From contig NZ_JAILWC010000003.1 of the NCBI RefSeq assembly GCF_025699125.1, positions 276,986 to 340,985 of the forward strand: 64,000 bases of DNA, given 5' to 3'. Position numbers and translations under genes: made by a program. The notes under the pieces are model-generated. The model was given only the letters and a program-made list of their open reading frames with translations. It was not told the origin of the DNA and ran no database searches. Numbering within the stretch: position 1 is the first letter of the stretch; each line of letters opens with the position of its first letter. The stretch comes from Nitrosopumilus sp. GTDB taxonomy: Archaea > Thermoproteota > Nitrososphaeria > Nitrososphaerales > Nitrosopumilaceae. Below, piece after piece: positions 8,295 through 17,732 of the stretch.

Positions 8295-9806
8295 TCAAAC
8301 AATTGATTTTCTTTTGATCTCTTTTGGAAGAATTTTTACAAAATGTTTTAGAAACTCATCATGCTTGTCATAATGTATTTCTAAAAACTTGTTGTTTGAA
8401 AAAAAATCATTCCATGTTTTTTCAAATGTGGGAAATTCTTTTGGTTCAAAATTAATTCTAACTGTTTCATGATGTGCTGCAGGAAATATGTCTGAAATTT
8501 CTATTGGAATTAATCCCAAAATAGAATTGTATTGGCATATTTGCATAGAGTCAAAATCTTTGAATTTTCTTTTCAGTCCAGCATATTGATTAGACAAATA
8601 ACCTGGTTTTGTACTGGATTCTTTTGTGATTAGTAATTTCTTTTTCTTTGATTTGAATTTCCTAACTATACTGTGATATGACTGAACTTCTGGACGATAT
8701 TGATCTTCTTTAGAGTATAGGAAAATAGCTTTTTCTTTGAATTTTGGTGTACTCAAACCAAGAAACTCATAATTTTCAGTCATTACCTCAATCATTTCAA
8801 ATAACTTGGGATGGGCTCTTGCTTTTTTTATAACATATTCCCATAATCGTCCCTCATGAATTGCTTGTTTTACTTTGTCAACTTCGAGCTTAATGGCATA
8901 TAGGTTGTGAATTGCCAATTCGTTTATCCTGTCAACTTCATCCAGATTTCTTAATTCTTCAGGTGAGTATTTTGAGCATATTTCACAATTGCACGGAAAT
9001 ACCGTAATATCTGACAAGTACCTAGTTCCATCATCTGTGATGTATCTTGATTGCTTAGCATAAAGCATGTATGATGCCGAATCAAACGTGTCGCATCCCA
9101 AAGCTATGGCAAATGGTATTGTTAGCGGATGTCCTGCGCCAAAAAGATGTAATGGGATTGAATGCGGCATCTGTTTTTTTGCAGCAACTATCATTTGTGC
9201 TAATAATCTATATTCATAGGACTCCATGAACTCCACTGGACTTCCCAAAGCTAACATTTGAAAACCGATTTTGACTAGACTCTTTGTGGACTTTGCAACA
9301 AGATCAAAATGTTCGCCACCTTGGATGGGTCCGATCCAAATTTGACCGTTATCTTCACTGTTCTCAAGTGTTTGTTTTGAAACCTCAAGAGTATGCTTGA
9401 CATATGCTTCTGCTTTTTTTATTGGCATTCCAAATCCGGTTGGCTTGTCAAGTGGAATTGCAAAATCAGTTAAGATTCCTTTTTCAAAATCTGCCATTTC
9501 TGGTGGTGATACTTTGACATCACCATATTCTAAAACCTGGTATCCTCCAGAGTCTGTCATGATTGCACCGTCAAAATCTATAACTTTGTGAATTCCCTTT
9601 TTTATTGCATCATCACCATAATTATTTCTAGTAATGTATGCATTTGTAATGACCAAATCAAAACCTATGTCTCTGATCTTTTTTGACGGGATTGTTTGTT
9701 TTACTGGGTGAATAACTGGAACATATGCTGGAGTCTCAATTTTACCATGATTTGTATAAAGAGTTCCGATTCTTCCAGCCAAATCCGTTTTAGATATCTC
9801 AAACAA
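8295..9806 (-). CDS. tgtA: Archaeosine tRNA-guanine transglycosylase
   Basis: A 503-residue enzyme that swaps guanine-15 in archaeal tRNAs for preQ0, the first step of archaeosine formation. The catalytic core shows MTDSGGYQVLEYG (nucleophile region), PIQGGEHFDL and LHLFGAGHPLTIPFAIALGCDTFDSA split over the barrel. The zinc site is CNCEIC with a later His. After the core (about 340 residues) comes a further domain of about 150 residues, shorter than the C1-C2-PUA set of some euryarchaeal TgtA. The upstream neighbour on the same strand is the AK6-like kinase, 31 bases away. Confidence 0.92.
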   Translation of the reverse strand: MFEISKTDLAGRIGTLYTNHGKIETPAYVPVIHPVKQTIPSKKIRDIGFDLVITNAYITRNNYGDDAIKKGIHKVIDFDGAIMTDSGGYQVLEYGDVKVSPPEMADFEKGILTDFAIPLDKPTGFGMPIKKAEAYVKHTLEVSKQTLENSEDNGQIWIGPIQGGEHFDLVAKSTKSLVKIGFQMLALGSPVEFMESYEYRLLAQMIVAAKKQMPHSIPLHLFGAGHPLTIPFAIALGCDTFDSASYMLYAKQSRYITDDGTRYLSDITVFPCNCEICSKYSPEELRNLDEVDRINELAIHNLYAIKLEVDKVKQAIHEGRLWEYVIKKARAHPKLFEMIEVMTENYEFLGLSTPKFKEKAIFLYSKEDQYRPEVQSYHSIVRKFKSKKKKLLITKESSTKPGYLSNQYAGLKRKFKDFDSMQICQYNSILGLIPIEISDIFPAAHHETVRINFEPKEFPTFEKTWNDFFSNNKFLEIHYDKHDEFLKHFVKILPKEIKRKSIV

Positions 9807-9837
9807 GTAATTTCACAATCTATAAGGCGTTATTTAA

Positions 9838-10386
9838 TCAATCAGCAAAAAATTTTTGCAAATCATTATTTTTTGTAACTAGATCAAGCCAATCTACTTT
9901 TTCATCTCCTTCATTGCTTGACATCATAACCCTCACTTTCTCTATTGCTTCTTGGATGGTTTTACCAGTAATGTCTATCTGAATTGTTTTTTCTTCAAAT
10001 TTACTAATTGCATCATGCGAAATAATCCCTAGTATCTCACTCCCTGTATTTTCTCTGATTTTCTCATCAGAATATCCTCTTTCTTTGTAGACTTTGATCA
10101 AGTCGTAGGGACTCCTTCTTAAAATAATCATTTTCTTTACTTGATTTTTTTCTAACACATATGGTGCTAAATGTCCTATGATCAGATTATTTTCAGAAAT
10201 TTTTTCAGCAATAATTTTCTCTAGTCTTTCAGTATCTACATCATTTGTATCCTGATTTTCTTCAAACAATCCTGCATCTTTTGCAATTTTGTTAATATCA
10301 AATATGACTAACCCTAATCTCTGAGCAATTTTTTCAGCAACGGTGTGTTTTCCGACCCCTGGATTTCCAGTAATTACTATTGACAT
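9838..10386 (-). CDS. AK6/Fap7-like adenylate kinase, P-loop NTPase
   Basis: A 182-residue P-loop kinase. The Walker A motif is GNPGVGKHT, with His where Ser/Thr is usual before the last Thr. It is followed by an adenylate-kinase-like core (LVIFDINKIAKDAGLF; IILRRSPYDLIKVYKERGYSDEKI, a LID-like region). The AK6/Fap7 family joins adenylate kinase activity to late small-subunit ribosome maturation in archaea and eukaryotes. It is divergent from the YchF-type gene with about 60 bases between the starts, and co-directional with tgtA. Confidence 0.8.
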   Translation of the reverse strand: MSIVITGNPGVGKHTVAEKIAQRLGLVIFDINKIAKDAGLFEENQDTNDVDTERLEKIIAEKISENNLIIGHLAPYVLEKNQVKKMIILRRSPYDLIKVYKERGYSDEKIRENTGSEILGIISHDAISKFEEKTIQIDITGKTIQEAIEKVRVMMSSNEGDEKVDWLDLVTKNNDLQKFFAD

Positions 10387-10449
10387 GATATAAAATCTAA
10401 CGAACTAGATTAAACGATTTCTGCAATACTAATAAGTAGAATTGAGTTT

Positions 10450-11646
10450 TTGACAATATTGCAAATCGGTTTACTAGGCAAAGCAAATGTGGGAAAGTCA
10501 ACATTTTTCTCAGCTGCAACTGAGACTCCAGTTCCATCAGGCAATTTTCCTTTTACGACAATTGAGCCAAACGTTGGTGTGGCATATGTCAAGGCAGACT
10601 GTGCGTGCAAACATTTTGAAATTAAGCATGAAAATGAATTTTGTGTTAATGGAATTCGTTTCGTTCCAGTAAAACTCATTGATGTAGCTGGACTAGTCCC
10701 AGGAGCACATGAAGGAAAAGGATTGGGAAATCAGTTTCTTGATGATGCAAGGCAAGCTGAAGTTTTGATTCATGTAGTTGACATTGCAGGAACTACTGAT
10801 ATTCAGGGACAGCCAGTTCCAGCTGGAACTCATGATCCTTTGGAAGATATAGCATTTGTTCAAGATGAGTTTGATCAATGGTTTGCAGATATTCTTAGAC
10901 GAGAATGGGATAAGATTACACGTGAAATAGATCAAAAGCGAGCAAAACTTGTTGATGGAATTGCAAAGCGATTTAGTGGTTTAGGCATCAAAGATTTTCA
11001 AGTCCAAGAAGTATTGCAAAAACTTGGATTTATGGCCAAAAATCCAAAAGAATGGAACGACTCTGATATCCAAAATTTTGCCAAAGAACTAAGAAAAAAT
11101 ACAAAGCCCATGATAATTGCTGCAAATAAAGCTGATCTATGTAAGGATCTTGGAGTTCTTGAAAAAATCTCTGATTGTGTGATTCCATGTAGTGCAGAAA
11201 CCGAATTATTATTGAGAAAAGCATCAAAAGCTGGAATTGTAAATTATTTTCCAGGCGATGCAAATTTTACAATTGCACATGGAAAAGAAATTCCACTACC
11301 ACAACAAAAAGCACTTGATCTAGTGAAATCTGTCTTTTCTAAAATACCCTCAACAGGAATTCAAAAAATTCTAAACACTGCCGTTTTTGATTTATTAAAA
11401 TTCATAGTCGTTTATCCTGTTGAAGATGAAACCAAACTAACTAACAAAGATGGTATAATTCTACCTGATGCAAAGTTACTCCCACTTGATTCTACTGCAA
11501 AAGATTTAGCAAGTTTAATTCATGCCGATATTGCAAAGGGGTTCTTGCATGCAATTGATTGTAAAACCAAGCAAAGGATTAGCGGTGATCAGAAACTAAA
11601 AAATGGCGATGTGATCAAAATCGTTTCTACATTGAGTCGTGGGTAA
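10450..11646 (+). CDS. YchF/Obg-type GTPase (or ATPase) with TGS domain
   Basis: A 398-residue translation-associated NTPase. G1 is GKANVGKST, the switch region FPFTTIEPNVG, G3 DVAGLVPGAHEGKG, and NKAD sits near residue 220. The insert with a Cys pair after the switch (DCACKHFEIKH) is typical of the archaeal/eukaryotic DRG/YchF-like branch, and a TGS-type domain ends the protein (KNGDVIKIVSTLSRG). It starts with TTG at 10450, as no ATG is available before the P-loop. It runs directly into kae1, one base separating stop and start, so the two are an operon. Confidence 0.9.
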   Translation: MTILQIGLLGKANVGKSTFFSAATETPVPSGNFPFTTIEPNVGVAYVKADCACKHFEIKHENEFCVNGIRFVPVKLIDVAGLVPGAHEGKGLGNQFLDDARQAEVLIHVVDIAGTTDIQGQPVPAGTHDPLEDIAFVQDEFDQWFADILRREWDKITREIDQKRAKLVDGIAKRFSGLGIKDFQVQEVLQKLGFMAKNPKEWNDSDIQNFAKELRKNTKPMIIAANKADLCKDLGVLEKISDCVIPCSAETELLLRKASKAGIVNYFPGDANFTIAHGKEIPLPQQKALDLVKSVFSKIPSTGIQKILNTAVFDLLKFIVVYPVEDETKLTNKDGIILPDAKLLPLDSTAKDLASLIHADIAKGFLHAIDCKTKQRISGDQKLKNGDVIKIVSTLSRG

Positions 11647-11647
11647 T

Positions 11648-12631
11648 ATGCTGGGTTTGGGTATAGAAAGCACAGCTCATACATTTTCTTGTGCAATAAT
11701 TGAAAAAAATGGGAAAAAAGGAAAAATCCTTTCAGATATTAGAAAAATTTATCGTCCTGCAGAAGGAGAAGGAATTCATCCACGTGAAGCATCACGTCAC
11801 CACATTGAAAACAGCTCTTTAGTATTATCTGAATGTCTAAAAGAAGCAAACACATCAATCAAAGAATTAGATATTGTGTCATACGCTGCAGGGCCTGGAT
11901 TGGGACCGTGCTTACGTGTAGGTGCAGTGGTAGCAAGATCTTTGTCATCTTTTTACAAAATTCCGATATACCCTGTTAATCATGCAATTGGTCACATTGA
12001 ATTAGGAAAATTACTTACTGGTGCAACAAATCCTTTGGTACTTTTAGTTTCTGGAGGTCATACAATGCTTTTGGCATTTCTGAACAAACAATGGAGGGTT
12101 TTTGGTGAAACTCTGGATATAACACTAGGCCAATTACTTGATCAGTTTGGAAGATCAATAGGGTTTGCTTCTCCATGTGGAAAAAACATTGAAGAATTGG
12201 CATCTACATCTACAAACTATGTTACGTTACCTTACTCTGTAAAAGGAAACGATGTTTCTTTTTCTGGTCTGTTATCTGCAACTAAATCTGTAGCAAAAAA
12301 AAGTAAAACCGATGCATGCTACTCCCTTCAAGAAACTGCCTTTGCAATGATTAGTGAGGCTGTAGAACGCGCATTGTCATTTACACAGAAAAGGGAACTA
12401 ATGATAGTAGGTGGCGTTGCAGCCAACAAAAGATTGTCTGAAATGCTTCAAGATGTTTGTAAACGCCACAATTGCAAATTCTTTGTAGTTCCCTTACGTT
12501 ATGCAGGTGATTGTGGAAGTCAAATATGTTGGACCGGTCTCTTAGAATCTCAAGTCAAATCAGGCTCTTCTCTAAAAGATACTTTTGTTACACAATCTTG
12601 GAGACTAGATACAGTCAAAGTAAATTATTGA
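11648..12631 (+). CDS. kae1: KEOPS subunit Kae1, tRNA t6A37 threonylcarbamoyltransferase
   Basis: This is the catalytic KEOPS subunit, which transfers threonylcarbamoyl to A37 of ANN-decoding tRNAs. Metal-binding histidines lie in HPREASRHHIEN and the nucleotide loop in VSGGHTMLL. GGVAANKRL and the late Asp/Gly region (YAGDCGSQICWTG) complete the ASKHA fold. ATG 11648 gives the usual start MLGLGIESTAHTF; a GTG nine bases earlier overlaps ychF. A small gene on the other strand separates it from bud32, which in many archaea is fused or adjacent. Confidence 0.94.
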   Translation: MLGLGIESTAHTFSCAIIEKNGKKGKILSDIRKIYRPAEGEGIHPREASRHHIENSSLVLSECLKEANTSIKELDIVSYAAGPGLGPCLRVGAVVARSLSSFYKIPIYPVNHAIGHIELGKLLTGATNPLVLLVSGGHTMLLAFLNKQWRVFGETLDITLGQLLDQFGRSIGFASPCGKNIEELASTSTNYVTLPYSVKGNDVSFSGLLSATKSVAKKSKTDACYSLQETAFAMISEAVERALSFTQKRELMIVGGVAANKRLSEMLQDVCKRHNCKFFVVPLRYAGDCGSQICWTGLLESQVKSGSSLKDTFVTQSWRLDTVKVNY

Positions 12632-12951
12632 TTTTTGTTTTCATCTATTTGTCTTTGAATACTCTTAGTCCAACCTTTTGTGTTAAACACTCCGAACTTG
12701 AAAGTCTGTTCGCCTTCTTTTGTCTTTGCTGTAAAGCACACTTTTTTCATTAACAATCCCTCTTTCCAAACTTTTATGATATCATCCAATTGAATGTCCA
12801 TTACAGTTTCACCAAAATGTTTTGAAAAATCCATAATTCTTGCATTAGTTTTGTCAAATGCTAATCTTTTATTTGTTAAAGTTAGAATTCCTGCACCCAA
12901 ATTATCCTCGCTACAATCCTCTTGTTTTATTCTATTTTCTCCTTTCTCCAT
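12625..12951 (-). CDS. Small hypothetical, PH/GRAM-like fold
   Basis: A 108-residue cytosolic protein. The central stretch (GILTLTNKRLAF ... IQLDDIIKVWKEGLLMKKVCFTAK ... FKFGVFNTKGWTKSIQRQI) has the strand-turn-strand plus C-terminal helix pattern of GRAM/bacterial PH domains. That is a pattern judgement only. It lies between kae1 and bud32 on the opposite strand, overlapping the kae1 stop by 7 bases, and its start faces that of bud32 across about 37 bases. Confidence 0.6.
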   Translation of the reverse strand: MEKGENRIKQEDCSEDNLGAGILTLTNKRLAFDKTNARIMDFSKHFGETVMDIQLDDIIKVWKEGLLMKKVCFTAKTKEGEQTFKFGVFNTKGWTKSIQRQIDENKNQ

Positions 12952-12988
12952 GATTAATTTTTATTGAATTCATCTGGATATAACGTTA

Positions 12989-13609
12989 ATGAAATTAATC
13001 AAAAAAGGTGCAGAGGCTGATATTTTTCAAACCCAATGGCAAAACAATAACGCAATTCTTAAAATTAGAAAAACAAAAAATTACAGAAATTCTTTACTTG
13101 ATACAAAAATACGAAAACAAAGAACAATAAAAGAATCTCAAATGTTATCCGGCGCTAGAACTTTTGGAGTCCCTACACCACTAGTTTATTTTGTAAACTT
13201 GGAAAAATCATATATCATAATGCAAGAAATCCCTGGAACCCCTGTACATGATTTATCTGAATCTAAAATTATTAAATTATCCAAAGAAATTGGAAAACTG
13301 GTTGGAATCTTGCATAAAAATGGAATAATGCACGGTGATCTTACCACCTCGAACTTTATCTTCTTCAAAAAAACGATTTATGTGATTGATTTTGGATTGT
13401 CTCAAAATACAATAAAACCAGAAGATCATGCAGTTGATTTGAGGCTAATCAAAGAAATTCTTAACAGCGCGCATGCAAAAATCATGCAGTCTTCTTGGAA
13501 AAATTTCCTTCTTGGTTACAAGTCTATAGTTGGAAATGCCTACTATAACAAAATCGTTAAACTTGTTTCAGATATAGAAAGTCGTGGTAGATATGCAGAA
13601 GTCGTTTGA
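12989..13609 (+). CDS. bud32: KEOPS subunit Bud32 kinase
   Basis: A 206-residue minimal protein kinase/ATPase that activates Kae1 in KEOPS. The Gly-rich entry (KKGAEADIFQTQW) and VAIK-like Lys (AILKIRKTKNYR) are visible. The catalytic loop is MHGDLTTSNFIFF (HxD..N shifted to HGDLTTSN, typical of Bud32/piD261) and the metal Asp is in VIDFGLS. The basic C-terminal tail ends SRGRYAEVV, the conserved Bud32 end. The stop overlaps the start of the XTPase gene by 17 bases, so they are coupled. Confidence 0.93.
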   Translation: MKLIKKGAEADIFQTQWQNNNAILKIRKTKNYRNSLLDTKIRKQRTIKESQMLSGARTFGVPTPLVYFVNLEKSYIIMQEIPGTPVHDLSESKIIKLSKEIGKLVGILHKNGIMHGDLTTSNFIFFKKTIYVIDFGLSQNTIKPEDHAVDLRLIKEILNSAHAKIMQSSWKNFLLGYKSIVGNAYYNKIVKLVSDIESRGRYAEVV

Positions 13610-14147
13610 TCTGTTTTTTGTTTCTTCAAATGACCACAAATATCTGGAAGCAAGAAAGATTCTACACGGATTTGGTATTGCACTTGGTTTTTTAAAATCT
13701 GATTTAGAAGAGATTCAATCAAATTCACTTGATGAAATTGCATCAAGAAAAGCAAAAAATGCATTTTCAAAATTCAAAAAACCTGTAATAATTGAAGATG
13801 ATGGATTGTTCATTGATTCACTAAAAGGTTTCCCAGGACCTTATTCATCATATGTTTTCAAAACTATTGGTAATGATGGGATTCTTAATCTCTTGAAAAA
13901 TAACAGAAAAGCAAAATTTGTTTCAATCATAACTTATTGTGATAAATCTGTTCTGCAATCCTTTGATGGAAAGCTGGATGGTACGATATCAAGCTCACAA
14001 AAAGGAAAAGGTTGGGGATACGATCCAGTGTTTATTCCAAAAAATTCAAAGAAGACATTTGCAGAAATGAATGACAAGAATAATTTTTCTCATAGATACA
14101 AGGCACTGAAAAAATTTTCTAATTGGTATTTGAATAAGCAGGAATAA
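13593..14147 (+). CDS. XTP/dITP pyrophosphatase (RdgB/HAM1)
   Basis: A house-cleaning enzyme that hydrolyses non-canonical purine triphosphates (XTP, ITP, dITP) to monophosphates. Motifs: SSNDHKYLEA (N-terminal substrate loop), VIIEDDGLFIDSLKGFPGPYSSYV (acidic metal site and Gly-Pro loop), KGWGYDPVF, and FSHRYKALKK (late His-Arg). The ATG at 13593 gives 184 residues; a GTG nine bases earlier is possible. It is translationally coupled to bud32 and ends in a 29-base convergent overlap with taw1. Confidence 0.9.
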   Translation: MQKSFDLFFVSSNDHKYLEARKILHGFGIALGFLKSDLEEIQSNSLDEIASRKAKNAFSKFKKPVIIEDDGLFIDSLKGFPGPYSSYVFKTIGNDGILNLLKNNRKAKFVSIITYCDKSVLQSFDGKLDGTISSSQKGKGWGYDPVFIPKNSKKTFAEMNDKNNFSHRYKALKKFSNWYLNKQE

Positions 14148-15147
14148 AACGATCAATATATCGTTCATTATTTTGTAAAATTGAAATTCTTGAAACAATG
14201 CTTTCATCCATTACTGAAAATATCCTGCTTTGCTTTGCTATCTCCTCACTGAATTTTTTAACTTCTTCCATTTCTAACATGTTTGTATGTTCTAATCTGT
14301 TAGTGGAACGTCCAATGTGCATGTATGATTTTATTTCAATAAAGTGTGGACTAGCTTTTCTAAACATTTCAGCAAATGCAGGAATTGATTCTTTTTGGTC
14401 ATTATAATTTCTGATTAATGTAATCCTTAAGACCGTTCTAGTGTTCAAATCTTTTAACATATTTAGGGTTCTGTTCCATCTTTCCCATGAATCGTCATAT
14501 TTTGGCTTGTTTATTCTGATAAATGATTCATAATCTGCAGCATTAGTTGACAAATACAATTGAGTTGGTAGCGCATCTTCGTCTTGTAATTTTTGAATCA
14601 TGTCTGGCTCTTGACCGTTTGTTACAAGAAAAATTGATTTTGTTGACTCTAAAGAATTAAGATATTTAATTAACTCAGGTAATTTTGGATACATTGTTGG
14701 TTCGCCAGACAACGAAATTGCATAATGACTTGGCAATAATGACTCATCTAATCTTTGTTTGTCATTTCTAGAATCTCCATAGTATCCATTGATCAATTTT
14801 TTTCTTTCAGCCATTAATTTTGTTAGAATTTCTTTTGGTTCTGCAACTTGTTCTGGTTCCATTTTCATTGAATCATAAAATTCCATTGGTCTCCAGCAAT
14901 AGACACATCGATTCTCACAATGCATGCCAGCTGGTGAAAATTCCATACATCTGTGGGTTGAAATTCCATAAAACTTGTGTTTGTAACAACTTCCTTCATG
15001 CTTGAATGATTTTTTTGTCCAATGACAGAGCTCTACTGTAGAGTGATCAGCAACACCATACTTTGCTTTTTTTAATTGCTCAGATATTGCAGGCTTGATC
15101 TGAATTAATCGATCATCTTCTTCGATTATTTCTCCTGAGCAACTCAT
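14119..15147 (-). CDS. taw1: tRNA 4-demethylwyosine synthase Taw1 (radical SAM)
   Basis: A 342-residue radical-SAM enzyme that builds the tricyclic base of wyosine at G37 of tRNA-Phe from N1-methylguanosine and pyruvate. The SAM cluster motif is CENRCVYCWRP and an upstream Cys (STHRCMEFSP) belongs to the second cluster, as in archaeal TYW1. SLSGEPTMYPKL carries the GEPT motif and LVTNGQEPDMI follows. Length matches stand-alone archaeal Taw1 (no flavodoxin domain). The gene stands alone on this strand between the XTPase gene and the surface protein array. Confidence 0.93.
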   Translation of the reverse strand: MSCSGEIIEEDDRLIQIKPAISEQLKKAKYGVADHSTVELCHWTKKSFKHEGSCYKHKFYGISTHRCMEFSPAGMHCENRCVYCWRPMEFYDSMKMEPEQVAEPKEILTKLMAERKKLINGYYGDSRNDKQRLDESLLPSHYAISLSGEPTMYPKLPELIKYLNSLESTKSIFLVTNGQEPDMIQKLQDEDALPTQLYLSTNAADYESFIRINKPKYDDSWERWNRTLNMLKDLNTRTVLRITLIRNYNDQKESIPAFAEMFRKASPHFIEIKSYMHIGRSTNRLEHTNMLEMEEVKKFSEEIAKQSRIFSVMDESIVSRISILQNNERYIDRFIPAYSNTN

Positions 15148-15285
15148 GTGTCCAAATTCTGTTTTGGTTTACTTAAATTGATCGAGTTTTTCACCAAGAT
15201 AGAAATATTTTCTCAAAATTATTAAAAATCCAAGTCGATTCCAGAGTGAGGTTTAATTACTGGATCCTCTGGGTAATTTTAGGCA

Positions 15286-17721
15286 TTGAAAAAAATACAC
15301 ATTTTACCGTTCCTATTGTTGCTTGTAACGACATTAACTAGTATGCCCATTAGCCCAGCTTTTGCTGATGATGACTTGGATAATGATGGAGTTGATGATT
15401 CTGTTGATGCTTGTCCAAATTTACAAGAAGATAATGAAGGTACAATAGATGGATGTCCCTCCAACTTTGTTCCATGGTATGATGAAGACTTTGATGGAAT
15501 AGAAGATCACATTGATCAATGCCCTACTCTCAAAGAGCGTTACAATAAATTCCAAGATGAAGATGGTTGCCCTGATTTTTCCCCTGATGGAGGCAAAGGT
15601 GGATTGCCTGATTCTGATGGAGATAGTTTTACTGACTTGGTAGATAAATGTCCTAACCAACCTGAAACATTCAACGGTGTTTTAGATACAGACGGTTGTC
15701 CAGATACGTATGGTGCTGGTGACAGAGATAGGGATGGTGTTCCAGATAGTGCAGATGAATGTCCACTAGCTGCTGAGACTTACAATAGATTCCAGGACTT
15801 GGACGGTTGCCCTGATTCTGTTAATGATTTTACTTTTATTGATACTGACAATGATGGATTACAAGATAAAATTGATCTGTGTCCAACAGAACCCGAAGTG
15901 TATAATGGTTACAGAGACACAGACGGCTGTCCTGATGTTTTACTAGATACTTCATTTAGTGATAAAGATGGTGATGGAATTGCAGACAGATTTGATATTT
16001 GTCCTAACCAACCAGAAACTTTCAATAGGTTTGCTGATTATGACGGCTGTCCAGATTCATCTCCTTCATTTGATGGTACATTAAAGGATGCAGATGGTGA
16101 TAGAATAATGGACATTAATGATGTATGTCCATTAGAACCAGAAAGGTACAACGGATTCCAAGATGATGACGGCTGTCCAGATGTTCCTCCTTATTCTAGT
16201 GATGTTGATTCAGACCTTGATGGAATTCCTAACAGTATTGATCAATGTCCACAAGTAAAAGAAACTTACAATAGATTCCAAGATCATGACGGCTGTCCTG
16301 ATTATGTTGGTACTAGTAAAGATATGCCAGATACTGACGGTGATGGCATTAATGATTATTCAGATCTTTGTCCTAACCAACCAGAAACTTTCAATGGTAT
16401 ATTTGATAGAGACGGCTGTCCTGATACTGTCTCTACACAAGATAGAGACAGAGATGGCGTTCCAGATAGTCTAGATGAATGTCCAACCGCCAAAGAAATT
16501 TACAATGCATTCCAAGATGATGACGGCTGTCCTGACAGTGTCTCTGGATTATCTGCAATGGACTTTGATGGAGATGGAATTACTGACTTGAATGATAAAT
16601 GTCCACTAGAACCAGAAACCGTTAATGGATATCATGACCTAGACGGCTGTCCTGATGTTGCAGTGTTAGATTCAGATGGAGACGGAATTAGAGATGATTT
16701 AGATCAATGTCCCACATCTTCTGAAACTTGGAATAGATACCAAGATCACGACGGCTGCCCTGATAATCCTTCAGAATCTGATTCAGACTTTGATGGAATA
16801 CTAGATTCTGTAGATCAATGTCCTCTTGATAGAGAAAGATACAACGGATTCCAAGATGATGACGGCTGTCCTGATTATCCTGATTATATTACAAGTTTGG
16901 ATTCTGATTATGATGGGATTGTTGATTCACAAGATCAATGCCCACTAGCTCCAGAAACTTACAATAAATTCCAAGACCTAGACGGCTGCCCTGATTCTGT
17001 GGCCGATAACAAGGGAATACCTGATACTGATAAAGATGGAATTAATGATTACAATGATCATTGTCCAAACCAACCAGAAACATATAACGGAATTCTTGAT
17101 AGGGACGGCTGCCCTGACACCTATATTGGAAAGAATGATCGTGATCTAGACGGCATTCCAGATGCCATTGATGCATGTCCAACTGCCAAGGAAAATTACA
17201 ATAAATTCCAAGATGATGACGGCTGTCCAGACACCGTATTCAAATCGTTTGTAATTGATACTGATAATGATGGAATTAATGATGTCAGTGATGATTGCCC
17301 ACTTGTTGCTGAAAACTACAACGGATTCCAAGACGAAGACGGCTGCCCAGATGTTGATGACACTCAACCTGATTCAGATGGAGACGGTGTCCCAGATGTA
17401 ATGGATTTGTGTCCAACACAAAATGAAGTTTGGAACAAATATGTTGATTATGACGGCTGTCCAGATACATTACCAACCGGAAATCTAAGAATAGATACTG
17501 ATGGAGATGGAATCTATGATGATAATGATTTATGTCCAAATGACAAAGAATCTTGGAACAAGTATCTAGATGATGACGGCTGCCCAGATATTGTACCTGA
17601 ACAATCAAGATACAAACATGATGCTGATCTGGATAATATTACAGATGATCTAGATTTCTGTCCTCTTGAGCCAGAAGATTATGACGGTGACACAGATTCT
17701 GATGGATGCCCTGACCCATAG
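15286..17721 (+). CDS. Secreted calcium-binding thrombospondin type 3-like repeat protein 1
   Basis: An 811-residue secreted protein starting at TTG 15286, with a typical signal peptide ([16 protein letters not shown], cleavage near AFA-DD). The rest is about 20 units of roughly 37 residues. Each has a DxDxDGIxD acidic loop, a CP, and a closing DGCPD, the pattern of thrombospondin type 3 repeats that bind calcium and pair cysteines. It ends in the last repeat, with no C-terminal membrane anchor or sorting motif, so it is either released or held by other surface proteins. It is the first of three tandem paralogues with only 11 bases before the second. Confidence 0.92.
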   Translation: MKKIHILPFLLLLVTTLTSMPISPAFADDDLDNDGVDDSVDACPNLQEDNEGTIDGCPSNFVPWYDEDFDGIEDHIDQCPTLKERYNKFQDEDGCPDFSPDGGKGGLPDSDGDSFTDLVDKCPNQPETFNGVLDTDGCPDTYGAGDRDRDGVPDSADECPLAAETYNRFQDLDGCPDSVNDFTFIDTDNDGLQDKIDLCPTEPEVYNGYRDTDGCPDVLLDTSFSDKDGDGIADRFDICPNQPETFNRFADYDGCPDSSPSFDGTLKDADGDRIMDINDVCPLEPERYNGFQDDDGCPDVPPYSSDVDSDLDGIPNSIDQCPQVKETYNRFQDHDGCPDYVGTSKDMPDTDGDGINDYSDLCPNQPETFNGIFDRDGCPDTVSTQDRDRDGVPDSLDECPTAKEIYNAFQDDDGCPDSVSGLSAMDFDGDGITDLNDKCPLEPETVNGYHDLDGCPDVAVLDSDGDGIRDDLDQCPTSSETWNRYQDHDGCPDNPSESDSDFDGILDSVDQCPLDRERYNGFQDDDGCPDYPDYITSLDSDYDGIVDSQDQCPLAPETYNKFQDLDGCPDSVADNKGIPDTDKDGINDYNDHCPNQPETYNGILDRDGCPDTYIGKNDRDLDGIPDAIDACPTAKENYNKFQDDDGCPDTVFKSFVIDTDNDGINDVSDDCPLVAENYNGFQDEDGCPDVDDTQPDSDGDGVPDVMDLCPTQNEVWNKYVDYDGCPDTLPTGNLRIDTDGDGIYDDNDLCPNDKESWNKYLDDDGCPDIVPEQSRYKHDADLDNITDDLDFCPLEPEDYDGDTDSDGCPDP

Positions 17722-17732
17722 GTGTTATCAGA